From: Meiothermus rufus DSM 22234
GTDB taxonomy: Bacteria; Deinococcota; Deinococci; Deinococcales; Thermaceae
Length of the DNA: 64,000 bases
Assembly (NCBI RefSeq): GCF_000423425.1
Contig: NZ_KE384016.1
Location: forward strand, 1 to 64,000
Direction: 5' to 3'
The translations under genes were made by a program, and so were the position numbers. Shown piece after piece: positions 34,928-42,954 of the stretch; the first letter of the stretch is position 1, and each line of letters starts with the position of its first letter. Below the pieces are notes generated by a model that saw only the letters and a program-made list of their open reading frames with translations, was not told where the DNA came from and did not search any database.

Positions 34928-35947
34928 CTAGGCGATTTGCAAGGCCTGTTCGATCCGCTCGAGGGCCAGCGGGATGTCCTCGTCGTGCAGGTCGCGGTGG
35001 GTCACGAAGCGCACCCGGTTGTGGGCCATGGGGTTGGCCAGTACCCCCAGCGCGCGTAGGCGTTGGGTGAAGGTGGGGGCCTGGGGAACCTGGGCGTAGA
35101 CCATATTGGTCTGCACCGCCTGCAGATCGACCTCCAGGTGGAGCTTCAGCAGACCCTCAGCCAGCGCCCGGGCCATCTGGTGATCCCGCTTTAGGTGCTG
35201 GGGGCCTTCCTGTAAGGCGATGAGGCCGGCGGCGGCCAGCACCCCGGCCTGCCGCATCCCTCCGCCCAACAGTTTGCGGTAGCGCCAGGCCTCGGCACGG
35301 TAGGCCTGGGGCATCAGCAAAAGGGAGCCTACCGGGGCGCCCAGTCCTTTGGAAAGACAGATGGAGACGGTGGTGAACCCCCGGGCCACCTCCTGGGGGC
35401 TTCGCTGCAGGGCCACCGCAGCGTTGAACAGGCGGGCGCCGTCTAAGTGGGTGGGCAGGCCGGCCTCCCGGGCCACCCGCTGGATGGCCTGCTGGGCCTC
35501 GAGGGGCACCACCGTACCGCCCGCATAGTTGTGGGTGTTTTCCAGGGCAATGAGCCCGGTGGGGGCCTGATGCACTGAGGTATGGATGGCGGCCCGCACC
35601 GCCTCGGGGTCGGGTATGCCGTAGGGCGCCTCCACCAGGCGGATCGTCCCGCCCGAGAGCACCGCCAGCGAGCCCGGTTCGTACTCGTAGATGTGGGCTC
35701 CCTTGGGGGCGATGACTTCCTGGCCGCGCTTCAGGTGCAGCATCAGGGCTACCTGGTTGGTCATGGTGCCAGAGGGCATGAACAGGCCTGTTTCAAAGCC
35801 CAGCATTTCCGCGGCCAGGGCCTCGAGGCGGTTGACCGTGGGGTCTTCGCCGTAGACGTCGTCGCCTACCTCGGCCTCGGCCATGGCCTTGCGCATGGCC
35901 GGGGTGGGTTGGGTTACGGTGTCGGAGCGTAGGTCAATCGGGCGCAT
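34928..35947 (-). CDS. ltaE: Low-specificity L-threonine aldolase
   Basis: A 339-residue fold-type I PLP enzyme that cleaves threonine or allo-threonine to glycine and acetaldehyde. It starts [16 protein letters not shown] and has [36 protein letters not shown], and the cofactor lysine in [12 protein letters not shown] (about 196-207). ATG 35947 lies 7 nt after the minus-strand -10 TAGCAT, which is the same DNA as the -10 of the divergent CMD gene. Seven extra upstream codons of the open frame are therefore left out. Confidence 0.94.
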   Translation of the reverse strand: MRPIDLRSDTVTQPTPAMRKAMAEAEVGDDVYGEDPTVNRLEALAAEMLGFETGLFMPSGTMTNQVALMLHLKRGQEVIAPKGAHIYEYEPGSLAVLSGGTIRLVEAPYGIPDPEAVRAAIHTSVHQAPTGLIALENTHNYAGGTVVPLEAQQAIQRVAREAGLPTHLDGARLFNAAVALQRSPQEVARGFTTVSICLSKGLGAPVGSLLLMPQAYRAEAWRYRKLLGGGMRQAGVLAAAGLIALQEGPQHLKRDHQMARALAEGLLKLHLEVDLQAVQTNMVYAQVPQAPTFTQRLRALGVLANPMAHNRVRFVTHRDLHDEDIPLALERIEQALQIA

Positions 35948-35953
35948 AGGCCC

Positions 35954-35960
35954 TATGCTA
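35954..35960. promoter_or_regulatory. Shared palindromic -10 for two divergent leaderless genes
   Basis: TATGCTA (reverse TAGCATA). Read on plus, TATGCT (35954-35959) is 7 nt before ATG 35967; read on minus, TAGCAT (35960-35955) is 7 nt before ATG 35947. Confidence 0.6.
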
Positions 35961-35966
35961 CTCCTC

Positions 35967-36503
35967 ATGGCCCGGATTCCCTACCAACCCCAGGACCTTA
36001 GCGAACCCCAAGCCATTGTGGATGCCATCCGCCGGCGGCGCGGTGGTCAGCTGCTTAACCTGGATCGGATGCTTTTGCATAGCCCGGCCTTTGCCATAGG
36101 CTGGAACAGCTTTTTGGGCGCGGTACGAAGCGAGCTTAGCCTCTCGCCCAAGTTGCGCGAGCTGGCGATGTGTGGGGTGGCCGTGTTGAATGGAGCCGAG
36201 TACGAGTTCCGCCATCACGCCCCTTTGTTCTTGCAAGCCGGCGGCACCCCGGCCCAGCTCGAGGCCCTGCACCGTTTCGAGCAGGAGATCGAAAACGACA
36301 CCCTCTTTGACCCACAGGAAAGAGCTGTGCTCCGGCTTATTTTTGAGATGACCCGCCACGTTCGAGTGCGCGACGAGACCTTTGCCCGGGTGCAGGCGGC
36401 CCTGCCGGATGTCCGCCAGGTGGTGGAGCTGGTGGGGGTGATTGCGGCCTACAACATGGTCTCGAGGTTCCTGGTGGCCCTGGAGGTGGAGCCTGAAGTT
36501 TGA
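35967..36503 (+). CDS. Carboxymuconolactone decarboxylase (CMD)-family protein
   Basis: A 178-residue all-helical CMD/AhpD-like protein. Family segments: [46 protein letters not shown] (about 60-85) and [17 protein letters not shown]. It has the single Cys of the [10 protein letters not shown] helix but not the AhpD CXXC, so a peroxidase role is unlikely. ATG 35967 lies 7 nt after a -10 shared with the divergent ltaE. Function unknown. Confidence 0.82.
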   Translation: MARIPYQPQDLSEPQAIVDAIRRRRGGQLLNLDRMLLHSPAFAIGWNSFLGAVRSELSLSPKLRELAMCGVAVLNGAEYEFRHHAPLFLQAGGTPAQLEALHRFEQEIENDTLFDPQERAVLRLIFEMTRHVRVRDETFARVQAALPDVRQVVELVGVIAAYNMVSRFLVALEVEPEV

Positions 36504-36528
36504 CCGAGTCTAAAAACAATTCTAGACT
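36500..36528 (+). promoter_or_regulatory. Promoter of the AidB-like gene
   Basis: TTGACC (36500-36505), 17-nt spacer, TAGACT (36523-36528); leader ends in AAAGGAG before ATG 36552. The best-matching promoter of the window. Confidence 0.8.
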
Positions 36529-36551
36529 GAGGCTGTTCCAAAGGAGCCACT

Positions 36552-38150
36552 ATGCAGCACCAGTCGTACGCTTACGGCAAAAACCACTGGCACCTCGAGG
36601 CCGACCTACCCCTGTTGCTGAAGCGCTACTGGAAGGGCTGGGAGGCTCACCAGGCCGAGCTGGAAAGCTTCGGGGCCCTGGCCGGGGGCGAGGCCTACCG
36701 CATCGCCGACCACGTGGACAAGGAGGCCCAGCCGGTTCTGGTGATGTACGACCTCGAGGGCAACCGCGTGGATCGGGTTCGGCTTTCGCCGGCCCAGGAA
36801 GCCCTTAACCAAAGGCTGGCCGCCATCAACCGCGCCCCCTATCAGGGCGGAAGCTGGCACCACCATTTCGCCCTGGGCTACCTGCTGGCCGACCCCGGCC
36901 TCTACTGCATCCAGACCATCACGGGCTGCGTGGTTTACAGCATTCACAAGTATGCGCCGCAGTTTGCCCACTGGAAGGCCCAGCTCCTGAGCGGCCAGGC
37001 CTTCGGGGCGACCTGGATGACCGAGGTGCAGGGAGGCTCCGACCTGGGGGCCAACCGGGTGCGGGCGGTGCCCGAGGGGGGCGTGTGGCGCCTTTGGGGC
37101 GATAAGTACTTTTCCAGCGGGGCTGGCCTGACCGACTATGCGGTTGTTTCGGCCCGGCCCGAGGGGGCCCCGGCAGGGCCCAAGGGCATCGCCTTGTTCC
37201 TGGTGCCCCGCCTGGACAGCCAGGGCCGGCTCAACTACCGCGTGCGGCGACTGAAGGACAAACTAGCCACCCGCGCGGTGCCCTCGGGTGAGGTGGACTT
37301 CGACCACAGCGAAGCCCACCTGGTAGGCCGGGCCGAGGAGGGCATCTACTACATCCTGGAGACCCTCACCCTCTCGCGGCTGGCCAACGCCTGCGGGGCC
37401 ATGGGCCTAGCCCGCAAGGCCCAACTAGAGGCCCTCTTCCGCACTCAGCAGCGAGCGGCCTTTGGCCGGCCTTTGAACCAGCATCCGCTGGTCCGGCGCG
37501 ACCTGACCGACCTGGCGGTGCGCATTGCCGGTGGCCTGGCTCTCACCTTCCGCGCGGTGGCGGCCTGGGACGAAGCCTGGACCGAGACCCCGCCCTATAG
37601 CCCCCGCTACCACTACGCCCGCCTGCTGGCCCACCTGGCCAAGGCCCGTACCGCCGAGCACGGCACGTACTGCACCCAGCTGGCCATGGAACTCTTTGGC
37701 GGGGTGGGCTTCGTGGAGGACTTCGCCATTGCCCGCCTGGCCCGCGAGGCCCTGATCACCCCCATCTGGGAAGGCCCGGCCAACGTGCAGGCCCTGGACA
37801 CCCTGGAGGTGCTCTTCCGCAAGGGGGCCGCCGAGCCCTTCCTGGCCGAGTTCGGCGCCAGGCTGGAGGCTGTCGGCAGCCCGGAGGCCCGGCTGGCCCT
37901 GGCCGCCTTGCAAGGCACCCTGGACGGCCTGCAAAGCCTTTCGCTCGAGGAGGCCCAGTGGCAGGCCAAGGAGGCCTTGCGCACCCTGGCCGATGCGGCC
38001 ACGGTGGCCCTACTCTACGACCTGAATAGCGAGCGCCACGCCAGGCTGGCCGCGCTTTACGCCCGGCACTTCCTGGCCAAAGAGGAGTACCCGGCCTGGG
38101 CCCTGCGGGAGCCGGGGCTGTGGTCGGTGGGCCAAAAGGCCCCGGCCTAG
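36552..38150 (+). CDS. AidB-like acyl-CoA dehydrogenase
   Basis: A 532-residue flavoprotein. The core ACAD domain runs from about 60 to 430: ATWMTEVQGGSDLGAN (FAD-binding, about 156-171), KYFSSGAGLTDYAVVSARP, a substrate lid and GRPLNQHPLVRRDL; IWEGPANVQALDTL near 415-428 is the loop typical of AidB rather than of ordinary acyl-CoA dehydrogenases. In E. coli AidB is part of the alkylation response; the activity here is unknown. Monocistronic with its own strong promoter; convergent with the molybdopterin enzyme (4-nt overlap). Confidence 0.9.
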   Translation: MQHQSYAYGKNHWHLEADLPLLLKRYWKGWEAHQAELESFGALAGGEAYRIADHVDKEAQPVLVMYDLEGNRVDRVRLSPAQEALNQRLAAINRAPYQGGSWHHHFALGYLLADPGLYCIQTITGCVVYSIHKYAPQFAHWKAQLLSGQAFGATWMTEVQGGSDLGANRVRAVPEGGVWRLWGDKYFSSGAGLTDYAVVSARPEGAPAGPKGIALFLVPRLDSQGRLNYRVRRLKDKLATRAVPSGEVDFDHSEAHLVGRAEEGIYYILETLTLSRLANACGAMGLARKAQLEALFRTQQRAAFGRPLNQHPLVRRDLTDLAVRIAGGLALTFRAVAAWDEAWTETPPYSPRYHYARLLAHLAKARTAEHGTYCTQLAMELFGGVGFVEDFAIARLAREALITPIWEGPANVQALDTLEVLFRKGAAEPFLAEFGARLEAVGSPEARLALAALQGTLDGLQSLSLEEAQWQAKEALRTLADAATVALLYDLNSERHARLAALYARHFLAKEEYPAWALREPGLWSVGQKAPA

Positions 38151-40189
38151 TCCAGGGCCTCGAGCCGTACCGGGTTGGCGTGGAAGGTGCTCCCGGCCCC
38201 CATGTCGGTGAGCTGCTCGCTGGTGAGCCAGTTGATGCCCTTGCCGTCGGGGGCCGGGGCCTCCCACCAGGTGCCTTCCTGCACCACCGTTCCCGGCATG
38301 GGGGCCGGGCTTACCCGCACTTTGCGCACCACCGCTCCCAGAGGCGAGCGGATGCGTACCCGTTTCCCGTCCTGCACGCCGTAGGCAGCGGCGTCCTGGG
38401 GGTGCACCAGCAGCACCGGCTCCCCGCCCTCGCCCTGCACCAGCCGCTCGATATGCCCGTAGGTGCTGTTCAGGAAGTGCTTGGCCGGCGGGGTCAGGAG
38501 GATCAGGGGGAATTCCGCCTGGGGCTCGGTGAGGATGACCGGTGGGGGCGGGTCGAAGCGCACCTTGCCGCTTGGGGTGTTGGCCCCGTCTTTGAAGGGT
38601 AGGAAGGGGCGGGGGGTGTTGAGCCGCAGGAAACCCTCGGCCTTGAGCCGCTCCAGGGTGATGCCCTCGAGCCAGGGGTGGCTCGAGTCCAGTAGGCTTC
38701 GGGCCAGTTCCTCGGCGCTCCAGTAGAGGGTGGGTTCCTCTAACCCCAGCCGGCGGGCCAGCTCGGCGAAGACCCAGGTGTTGGGCCGGGCCTGGCCCTG
38801 GGGGGGCATGACCGCCTCGTTCCAGGAAAGGTAGAAGTGGCCGTAGGCGGTGTAGAGGTCGGGGTGCTCGAGGAAGGTGGTGGCGGGCAGCAGGTAGTCG
38901 GCGTAGAGGGCGGTCTCGGTGGTGGCCTGCTCGAGCACCACCGTGAAGAGGTCCTCCCGCGCCAGGCCCTGGCGCACCCGTTCGGTATGGGGGGCCACCA
39001 CCAGGGGGTTGGCGTTGAAGACGAACAGGGCCCGGATGGGCGGCTCGAGCCGGGTAAGGGCAGTGCCGAGCTGGGTCATGTTGACGTGGCGCACAGCGGG
39101 GTTGGGGCGGAAATAGCCTTTGGGCGGGTGCGCCCCCTTAAGCAGGTGGGCCCCGCCCAGGTAGGTGCGGTTGAGGGGAAAGGCCCCCGAGGTGGTGAGC
39201 AGCGCCCCGCCCCCCGGGTACTGCCAGGCCCCGATGAGAGCAGGCAGCAGCAGCACCGCCCGCTGGGCGCTGGCCCCGCCGGGGTGGCGGGTCATGCCGT
39301 AGCTGGTGCGGATGAGGCTGGCTTTGGCGCGGGCAAAGGCCAGCGCCAGCCGCTCGATGGTGGCCGCCGGGACGCCCGTAACCGCCTCGGCCCGCTCAGG
39401 GGGCCAGGCCTCGGCCACCGCGCGGTACTCCGCGAAGCCCTGGGCCGCGCGCTCCAAGTAGGACTCGTCGTGCAGCCCCTCGCGCAGAATCACGTGGGCC
39501 ATGGCGTAGGCCAGCGCCCCGTCGCTGCCGGGCCGAAGCCTCACGTGCTCGTCGGCGAAGCGCGAGGTGAGGTTTTCGTAGGGGTCGATGTGGACGATCT
39601 GGGCCCCGTTCTGCCGCGCGGCTTTGAGGAAAGGGGTGAGGTGGGTATGGGTGTGCAAGGCGTTGATGCCCCACAGAAAGATGAAGCGGGCTTTGGGCAC
39701 GTCCTCGGGGTCGATGCCGTAGCGCGGTGCGCCGTAGGTGGCCTCCCAGGCCGCCGCCCCCGCTGTGGCGCAGATGGTCTCGTCGAGCTCGCTGGCCCCG
39801 ATGGCGCGGAAGAAGGCCAGGGGATGGGCGTACTGGTGCAGGCCCATGGTTCCGGCGTAGTGGTAGGGCAGCACCGCCTCGGGGCCGTGCTGGTCGATCA
39901 CCTGACGCAGCCGCTGGGCGATATCGTCCAGGGCTTCCTCCCAGCCTACCCGCTCAAAGCGCCCCTCGCCTTTTTTCCCCACCCGCCGCAGGGGATACAG
40001 CGGGCGCAGGGGGTGGTGGTGGCGTTCGGGGTAGCGGTAGGTCTTTACGCAGGCGAAGCCCTGGGTGATGGGGTGGCGGGGGTCGCCCTCAATTTTGCGC
40101 AGGGTGTGGGTGGCCTCGTCGATGCTGGCGAGGAGCGAACAGGCGTCGGGGCAGTCCAGCGGGCAGGTTACGCGGGCCTGGCGTAGCAT
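38147..40189 (-). CDS. Molybdopterin-dependent oxidoreductase (formate dehydrogenase/DMSO reductase family)
   Basis: A roughly 680-residue enzyme with the N-terminal 4Fe-4S motif CPLDCPDAC...GFACVK (residues 7-47), the cofactor-binding regions TICATAGAAAWEATYG and FLWGINALHTHTH, and a C-terminal molydopterin-dinucleotide domain (LLTPPAKHFLNSTYGHIE, then GTVVQEGTWWEA). No twin-arginine signal peptide, so it is cytoplasmic, close to the biotin-sulfoxide/formate-dehydrogenase-like group. No electron-transfer subunit is adjacent. The active-site ligand in this class would be Cys, Ser or Asp and is not assigned here. ATG 40189 lies 7 nt after TAGCAT. Confidence 0.9.
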   Translation of the reverse strand: MLRQARVTCPLDCPDACSLLASIDEATHTLRKIEGDPRHPITQGFACVKTYRYPERHHHPLRPLYPLRRVGKKGEGRFERVGWEEALDDIAQRLRQVIDQHGPEAVLPYHYAGTMGLHQYAHPLAFFRAIGASELDETICATAGAAAWEATYGAPRYGIDPEDVPKARFIFLWGINALHTHTHLTPFLKAARQNGAQIVHIDPYENLTSRFADEHVRLRPGSDGALAYAMAHVILREGLHDESYLERAAQGFAEYRAVAEAWPPERAEAVTGVPAATIERLALAFARAKASLIRTSYGMTRHPGGASAQRAVLLLPALIGAWQYPGGGALLTTSGAFPLNRTYLGGAHLLKGAHPPKGYFRPNPAVRHVNMTQLGTALTRLEPPIRALFVFNANPLVVAPHTERVRQGLAREDLFTVVLEQATTETALYADYLLPATTFLEHPDLYTAYGHFYLSWNEAVMPPQGQARPNTWVFAELARRLGLEEPTLYWSAEELARSLLDSSHPWLEGITLERLKAEGFLRLNTPRPFLPFKDGANTPSGKVRFDPPPPVILTEPQAEFPLILLTPPAKHFLNSTYGHIERLVQGEGGEPVLLVHPQDAAAYGVQDGKRVRIRSPLGAVVRKVRVSPAPMPGTVVQEGTWWEAPAPDGKGINWLTSEQLTDMGAGSTFHANPVRLEALD

Positions 40190-40196
40190 GCCCCCC

Positions 40197-40202
40197 ATGC
40201 TA
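40197..40202 (-). promoter_or_regulatory. -10 box of the molybdopterin oxidoreductase gene
   Basis: TAGCAT on the minus strand (40202-40197), 7 nt before ATG 40189; no good -35. Confidence 0.45.
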
Positions 40203-40303
40203 CGGAAGCTTCCGGCCCGCTGCCCATCTGTGGCTCACAAAGTCCGCTAGACTGGGGCCACGCTGGCTTATCTGCGCCGCTGTGCACCTCTCTTCCGCTG
40301 GCC

Positions 40304-40438
40304 ATGTTGCGGGTGCGCACGGTGGTGGCCCCGCGGCTTATCGCTTAACCGGGTTTGTTGCCTCTGGTGGGTTCGCTGGGGCTGTATGGCGCGGGGGCCC
40401 TGCTCTACCCGCAGCTCATCGCTGCGCTAAGGCCCTGA
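40304..40438 (+). pseudogene. Possible remnant of a small membrane protein
   Basis: From ATG 40304 the frame reads LRVRTVVAPRLIA, meets TAA (40346-40348), then continues as PGLLPLVGSLGLYGAGALLYPQ, a plausible membrane helix, to TGA 40438. The stop could derive from CAA. A TAGACT box (40232-40237 region) lies upstream, but no good start or ribosome site is visible. The assignment is weak. Confidence 0.25.
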
Positions 40439-40448
40439 ACTCGGTTTC

Positions 40449-41027
40449 TCAGTCCAGTGGGGCCTGGGCCAGGGCCTGCTCGAGCAGCTCGGCAAGCCCC
40501 AGTTCTTCCGCCCAGCGGCGCAGGTAGTCCAGCTCGAGCGTGGTCTGCACCCGCAGGATGCCCAGGATGTCGCCCCACTGCCGCTCAGAGCTGCGCCCGC
40601 CCATCTCGTACCAGCGCAGTTTGTGCAGCAGGATGTCTTCGGCAGTGCAGAAGGACACGCTGTAAGGAGGGGGGGGCTCTTCCAGCCGGATGCGGTGCTC
40701 GCGGGCAAAGGCGCTTTGCTCGAAGGGGGTCGGATTCAGCAGAAAGATATCGACTTTGATGGCCTTGTCCAGATGCAGAAGGTTGAAGCTAGACCGGCGC
40801 TGGATGGCCTCCAGGGCGTGGGCCTGGTCGAAGTAGAAGTCCTGGCCCAGCAGATGGGCCAAGGGGGTAACGTGGTGGGGCTTCAGGTCGGCCACAATGT
40901 CGATGTCCAGGGTCGCTCGAGGCACGCCCAGGGCCGAGCTGGCCACCGAGCCACCCACCCGATAGGGCACCCCTACCTGCTCGAGGGCCCTGGTGACCTG
41001 CTTCAGAACCTCAAGCGTCTCGTACAT
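40449..41027 (-). CDS. Nucleotidyltransferase-fold protein
   Basis: A 192-residue protein of the DNA polymerase beta/AbiEii-like nucleotidyltransferase group. The active site reads GGSVASSALGVPRATLDIDIVAD: GGS at 25-27 with D41 and D43 as metal ligands. After about residue 130 it is helical (LHKLRWYEMGGRSSERQWGDI). Its start overlaps the stop of a 79-residue gene upstream by 17 nt. Small protein plus nucleotidyltransferase in one operon is the layout of several toxin-antitoxin modules; this is proposed, not shown. Confidence 0.78.
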   Translation of the reverse strand: MYETLEVLKQVTRALEQVGVPYRVGGSVASSALGVPRATLDIDIVADLKPHHVTPLAHLLGQDFYFDQAHALEAIQRRSSFNLLHLDKAIKVDIFLLNPTPFEQSAFAREHRIRLEEPPPPYSVSFCTAEDILLHKLRWYEMGGRSSERQWGDILGILRVQTTLELDYLRRWAEELGLAELLEQALAQAPLD

Positions 41028-41250
41028 GGGGCAATGCCTTGGTCATCTCGGCCCCGTAGTGAAGCCGTACCCATGCTATTTTGGCAGCCTGCGCATCGCC
41101 AAGCTGCTGCTCGAGGTTTTTGCGTGAGAGCCCAATCACCAAAGCCGACATCGAGCTCATCAGTTGCAGGCGATAGGCCGGGCTCTTCTGCCGCAAGAGC
41201 TCGAGCTGCAACCGCGCCACCCTGGGGTCGGTGTCGGAAAGGCTGCCCAC
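41011..41250 (-). CDS. Small helical protein paired with the nucleotidyltransferase
   Basis: A 79-residue, mostly helical soluble protein: DTDPRVARLQLELLRQKSPA, then LMSSMSALVIGLSRKNLEQQ and a WVRLHYGAEM end. No named family is certain; proteins of this pattern occur next to nucleotidyltransferases in several phyla. Its 3' end overlaps the nucleotidyltransferase start by 17 nt, so the pair is translated together. Could be the antitoxin-like or substrate partner. Confidence 0.65.
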   Translation of the reverse strand: MGSLSDTDPRVARLQLELLRQKSPAYRLQLMSSMSALVIGLSRKNLEQQLGDAQAAKIAWVRLHYGAEMTKALPHVRDA

Positions 41251-41259
41251 GCTCCCAGT

Positions 41260-41799
41260 TTAGCCCCTCGCCAGCCTATAGTGCTGCACGATTTTTTGGG
41301 CAGCGGCCTGGGGCGAGAGCTGGGCTGTGTCCAGCACCAGGCTTTCCACGTAGGGAATGGCCTCCAAGGCCCCCTCCTCGTCCAGCATGCGCAGCAGGCG
41401 CTCGGGGCGGGAGAGCTTCTTGAGTGCTTTGCGCTCGGGCTGCACCACCCGCTGCAAGAGCACCTCGCGTGGGGCCTCGAGCTTCACAAACAGCGGCTCG
41501 ATGCCGGTTTGCGCGCACACCTCCAGTACCTGCCGGACGAACGCGTCGCTAGACGGTGGCGTGTAGATGAAGGTGAAGAGCAGGCCTTCCAGGCCCATCT
41601 CAGCCAGTTGCCGGAAGGTGAAGAGCCGCAGCGCCCGCAGGAGCTTGACGTAGTCGGGGCTGCCCCACTCGAGGAGCCGGGCGGCGTAGTCGATAGAAAG
41701 GTGGTTGTCGAAGATAGGGTAGCCGATGAGCCGGGCCACTTCCCGGGCTACCGTCAGCTTGCCCACCGCGGCGGGGCCATAGAGAAAAACCAGCTTCAT
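41260..41799 (-). CDS. AAA/adenylate-kinase-like P-loop protein
   Basis: A 179-residue P-loop kinase-like protein: KLVFLYGPAAVGKLTVAREVA at the N terminus gives a Walker A with Leu in place of the usual Ser/Thr (GPAAVGKL), so nucleotide binding may be altered. The rest (IGYPIFDNHLSIDYAARLL, FVKLEAPREVLLQRV) resembles shikimate/gluconate-kinase-like proteins. The ATG at 41799 is chosen because it lies 7 nt after a -10 with a matching -35; the frame is open further to 41895. Substrate unknown. Confidence 0.75.
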   Translation of the reverse strand: MKLVFLYGPAAVGKLTVAREVARLIGYPIFDNHLSIDYAARLLEWGSPDYVKLLRALRLFTFRQLAEMGLEGLLFTFIYTPPSSDAFVRQVLEVCAQTGIEPLFVKLEAPREVLLQRVVQPERKALKKLSRPERLLRMLDEEGALEAIPYVESLVLDTAQLSPQAAAQKIVQHYRLARG

Positions 41800-41806
41800 C
41801 GGAAGC

Positions 41807-41836
41807 ATGCTAGCGCAGGGCTCTGGGGGCCAGCAA
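41807..41836 (-). promoter_or_regulatory. Leaderless promoter of the P-loop gene
   Basis: Minus strand TTGCTG (41836-41831), 18-nt spacer, TAGCAT (41812-41807), 7 nt to ATG 41799. It lies in the last codons of the MFS gene. Confidence 0.6.
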
Positions 41837-42868
41837 AAAGGCCAGTCCAGAGACTCCCAGGGCCACCTCGAGGCCCCACACTGCGCTTTGCCCAATGAAG
41901 GGTGGATACACCAGGCCTGCTACGGTGCCGCCCAGGTAGAAAGCGGCAATATAGGTTCCACTCACCCCACTGCCCCCCCGCCCCGAAACCCCACCCGCAA
42001 TGGCTTGTGCGGTAAAAAGGCTAGCCATCATCACCACAAACCCCACCAGAATAGCCAGCGGCTGGTTGGGCACCTGGATCAGCAGGCCTAACGCCACCCC
42101 CCCAAAGGCCAACCGAAAAGCCCCCACCGTGCCCCATTTTTTGACCAGTGTGCCGGCTAGGGCGCTGCCAGGAATGCCAGCCAGGTAGGCGAAGAAAACC
42201 CCGCCGATCTGGCCCTGCGAAAGCCCCAGGGCCTCGAGGCGGTAGGGCATCAGGTTGGCCACGAAGAAGTTGATGAACAGTAGAGCGAAGCCCAGGGCAT
42301 ACAGGGGCCAGGCCGAGAGGGTGTAGCGCGGGGTGGGCAGGGTCAGGCGCTCGTGGGCGCGCAGCACAAAAAGGGCAATGACCGCCACCGGCAGCGCCAG
42401 CAGCACCAGGGCCAGCCGCTCGCCGAACCATTCGGCAAACAGCCCCCCTAGCCCACGCCCCAGCCCGCCGCCCAGCACATTGCCAGCCACCCAGAACCCG
42501 GCCATCTGGGCCTGCCGGCCCGGGAATAGCCGGGGTAGCAAGGCTAGGGAAAGCCCAGGCACCGCAGCGGCAAAGGCCCCCTGCAGGCCACGGCACAGCG
42601 TCCAGACTTCCAGCGTGGGGGCCAGCCCGGCCAGCACCCCAAACAGGCCCACCCCTAAAAGCCCGCCACCGATGACCGTACCTACCGGTAGCGGCAGGCG
42701 TGGCACCAAGGGCGAGAGGAGCACCAGCAGCAAAAACGGCAGGCTGATGCCCAGGTGGGTGCTGCCCGCCGGTGTGCCATAGAGGCGCTCGAGGCCCGGA
42801 AGCATCGGCACCACGGCGTACAGCGCTACGTAGATCAGAACCCCCGAGGGAATCAAGGCCCAGGCCAC
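41810..42868 (-). CDS. MFS transporter
   Basis: A 352-residue MFS protein with about ten to eleven membrane helices and the RTLCRGLQGAFAAAVPGLSLALLP pattern of drug/sugar exporters (short N-terminal part, no long signature loop). GTG at 42868 lies 6 nt after TATGCT. Somewhat shorter than the 400-residue norm. Substrate unknown. The P-loop gene promoter is embedded in its end. Confidence 0.78.
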   Translation of the reverse strand: MAWALIPSGVLIYVALYAVVPMLPGLERLYGTPAGSTHLGISLPFLLLVLLSPLVPRLPLPVGTVIGGGLLGVGLFGVLAGLAPTLEVWTLCRGLQGAFAAAVPGLSLALLPRLFPGRQAQMAGFWVAGNVLGGGLGRGLGGLFAEWFGERLALVLLALPVAVIALFVLRAHERLTLPTPRYTLSAWPLYALGFALLFINFFVANLMPYRLEALGLSQGQIGGVFFAYLAGIPGSALAGTLVKKWGTVGAFRLAFGGVALGLLIQVPNQPLAILVGFVVMMASLFTAQAIAGGVSGRGGSGVSGTYIAAFYLGGTVAGLVYPPFIGQSAVWGLEVALGVSGLAFLLAPRALR

Positions 42869-42874
42869 GCTAGA

Positions 42875-42880
42875 AGCATA
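42875..42880 (-). promoter_or_regulatory. -10 box of the MFS gene at 41810-42868
   Basis: TATGCT on the minus strand (42880-42875), 6 nt before GTG 42868. Confidence 0.4.
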
Positions 42881-42942
42881 TCCGTAACGTCAGAGGTCCG
42901 GGTTACGCCCATTTTGGCCTGGCCTGGGGCCGAAGGGTTTTC

Positions 42943-42948
42943 TAGCAT
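42943..42948 (+). promoter_or_regulatory. -10 box of the degenerate GGDEF gene
   Basis: TAGCAT (42943-42948), 6 nt before ATG 42955. Confidence 0.4.
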
Positions 42949-42954
42949 GGAGCA

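Noticed and set aside
38837-40186. Long plus-strand open frame (449 codons)
   Set aside because: It is the shadow of the molybdopterin oxidoreductase on the other strand; composition is Gly/Val/Gln-rich with no family pattern.
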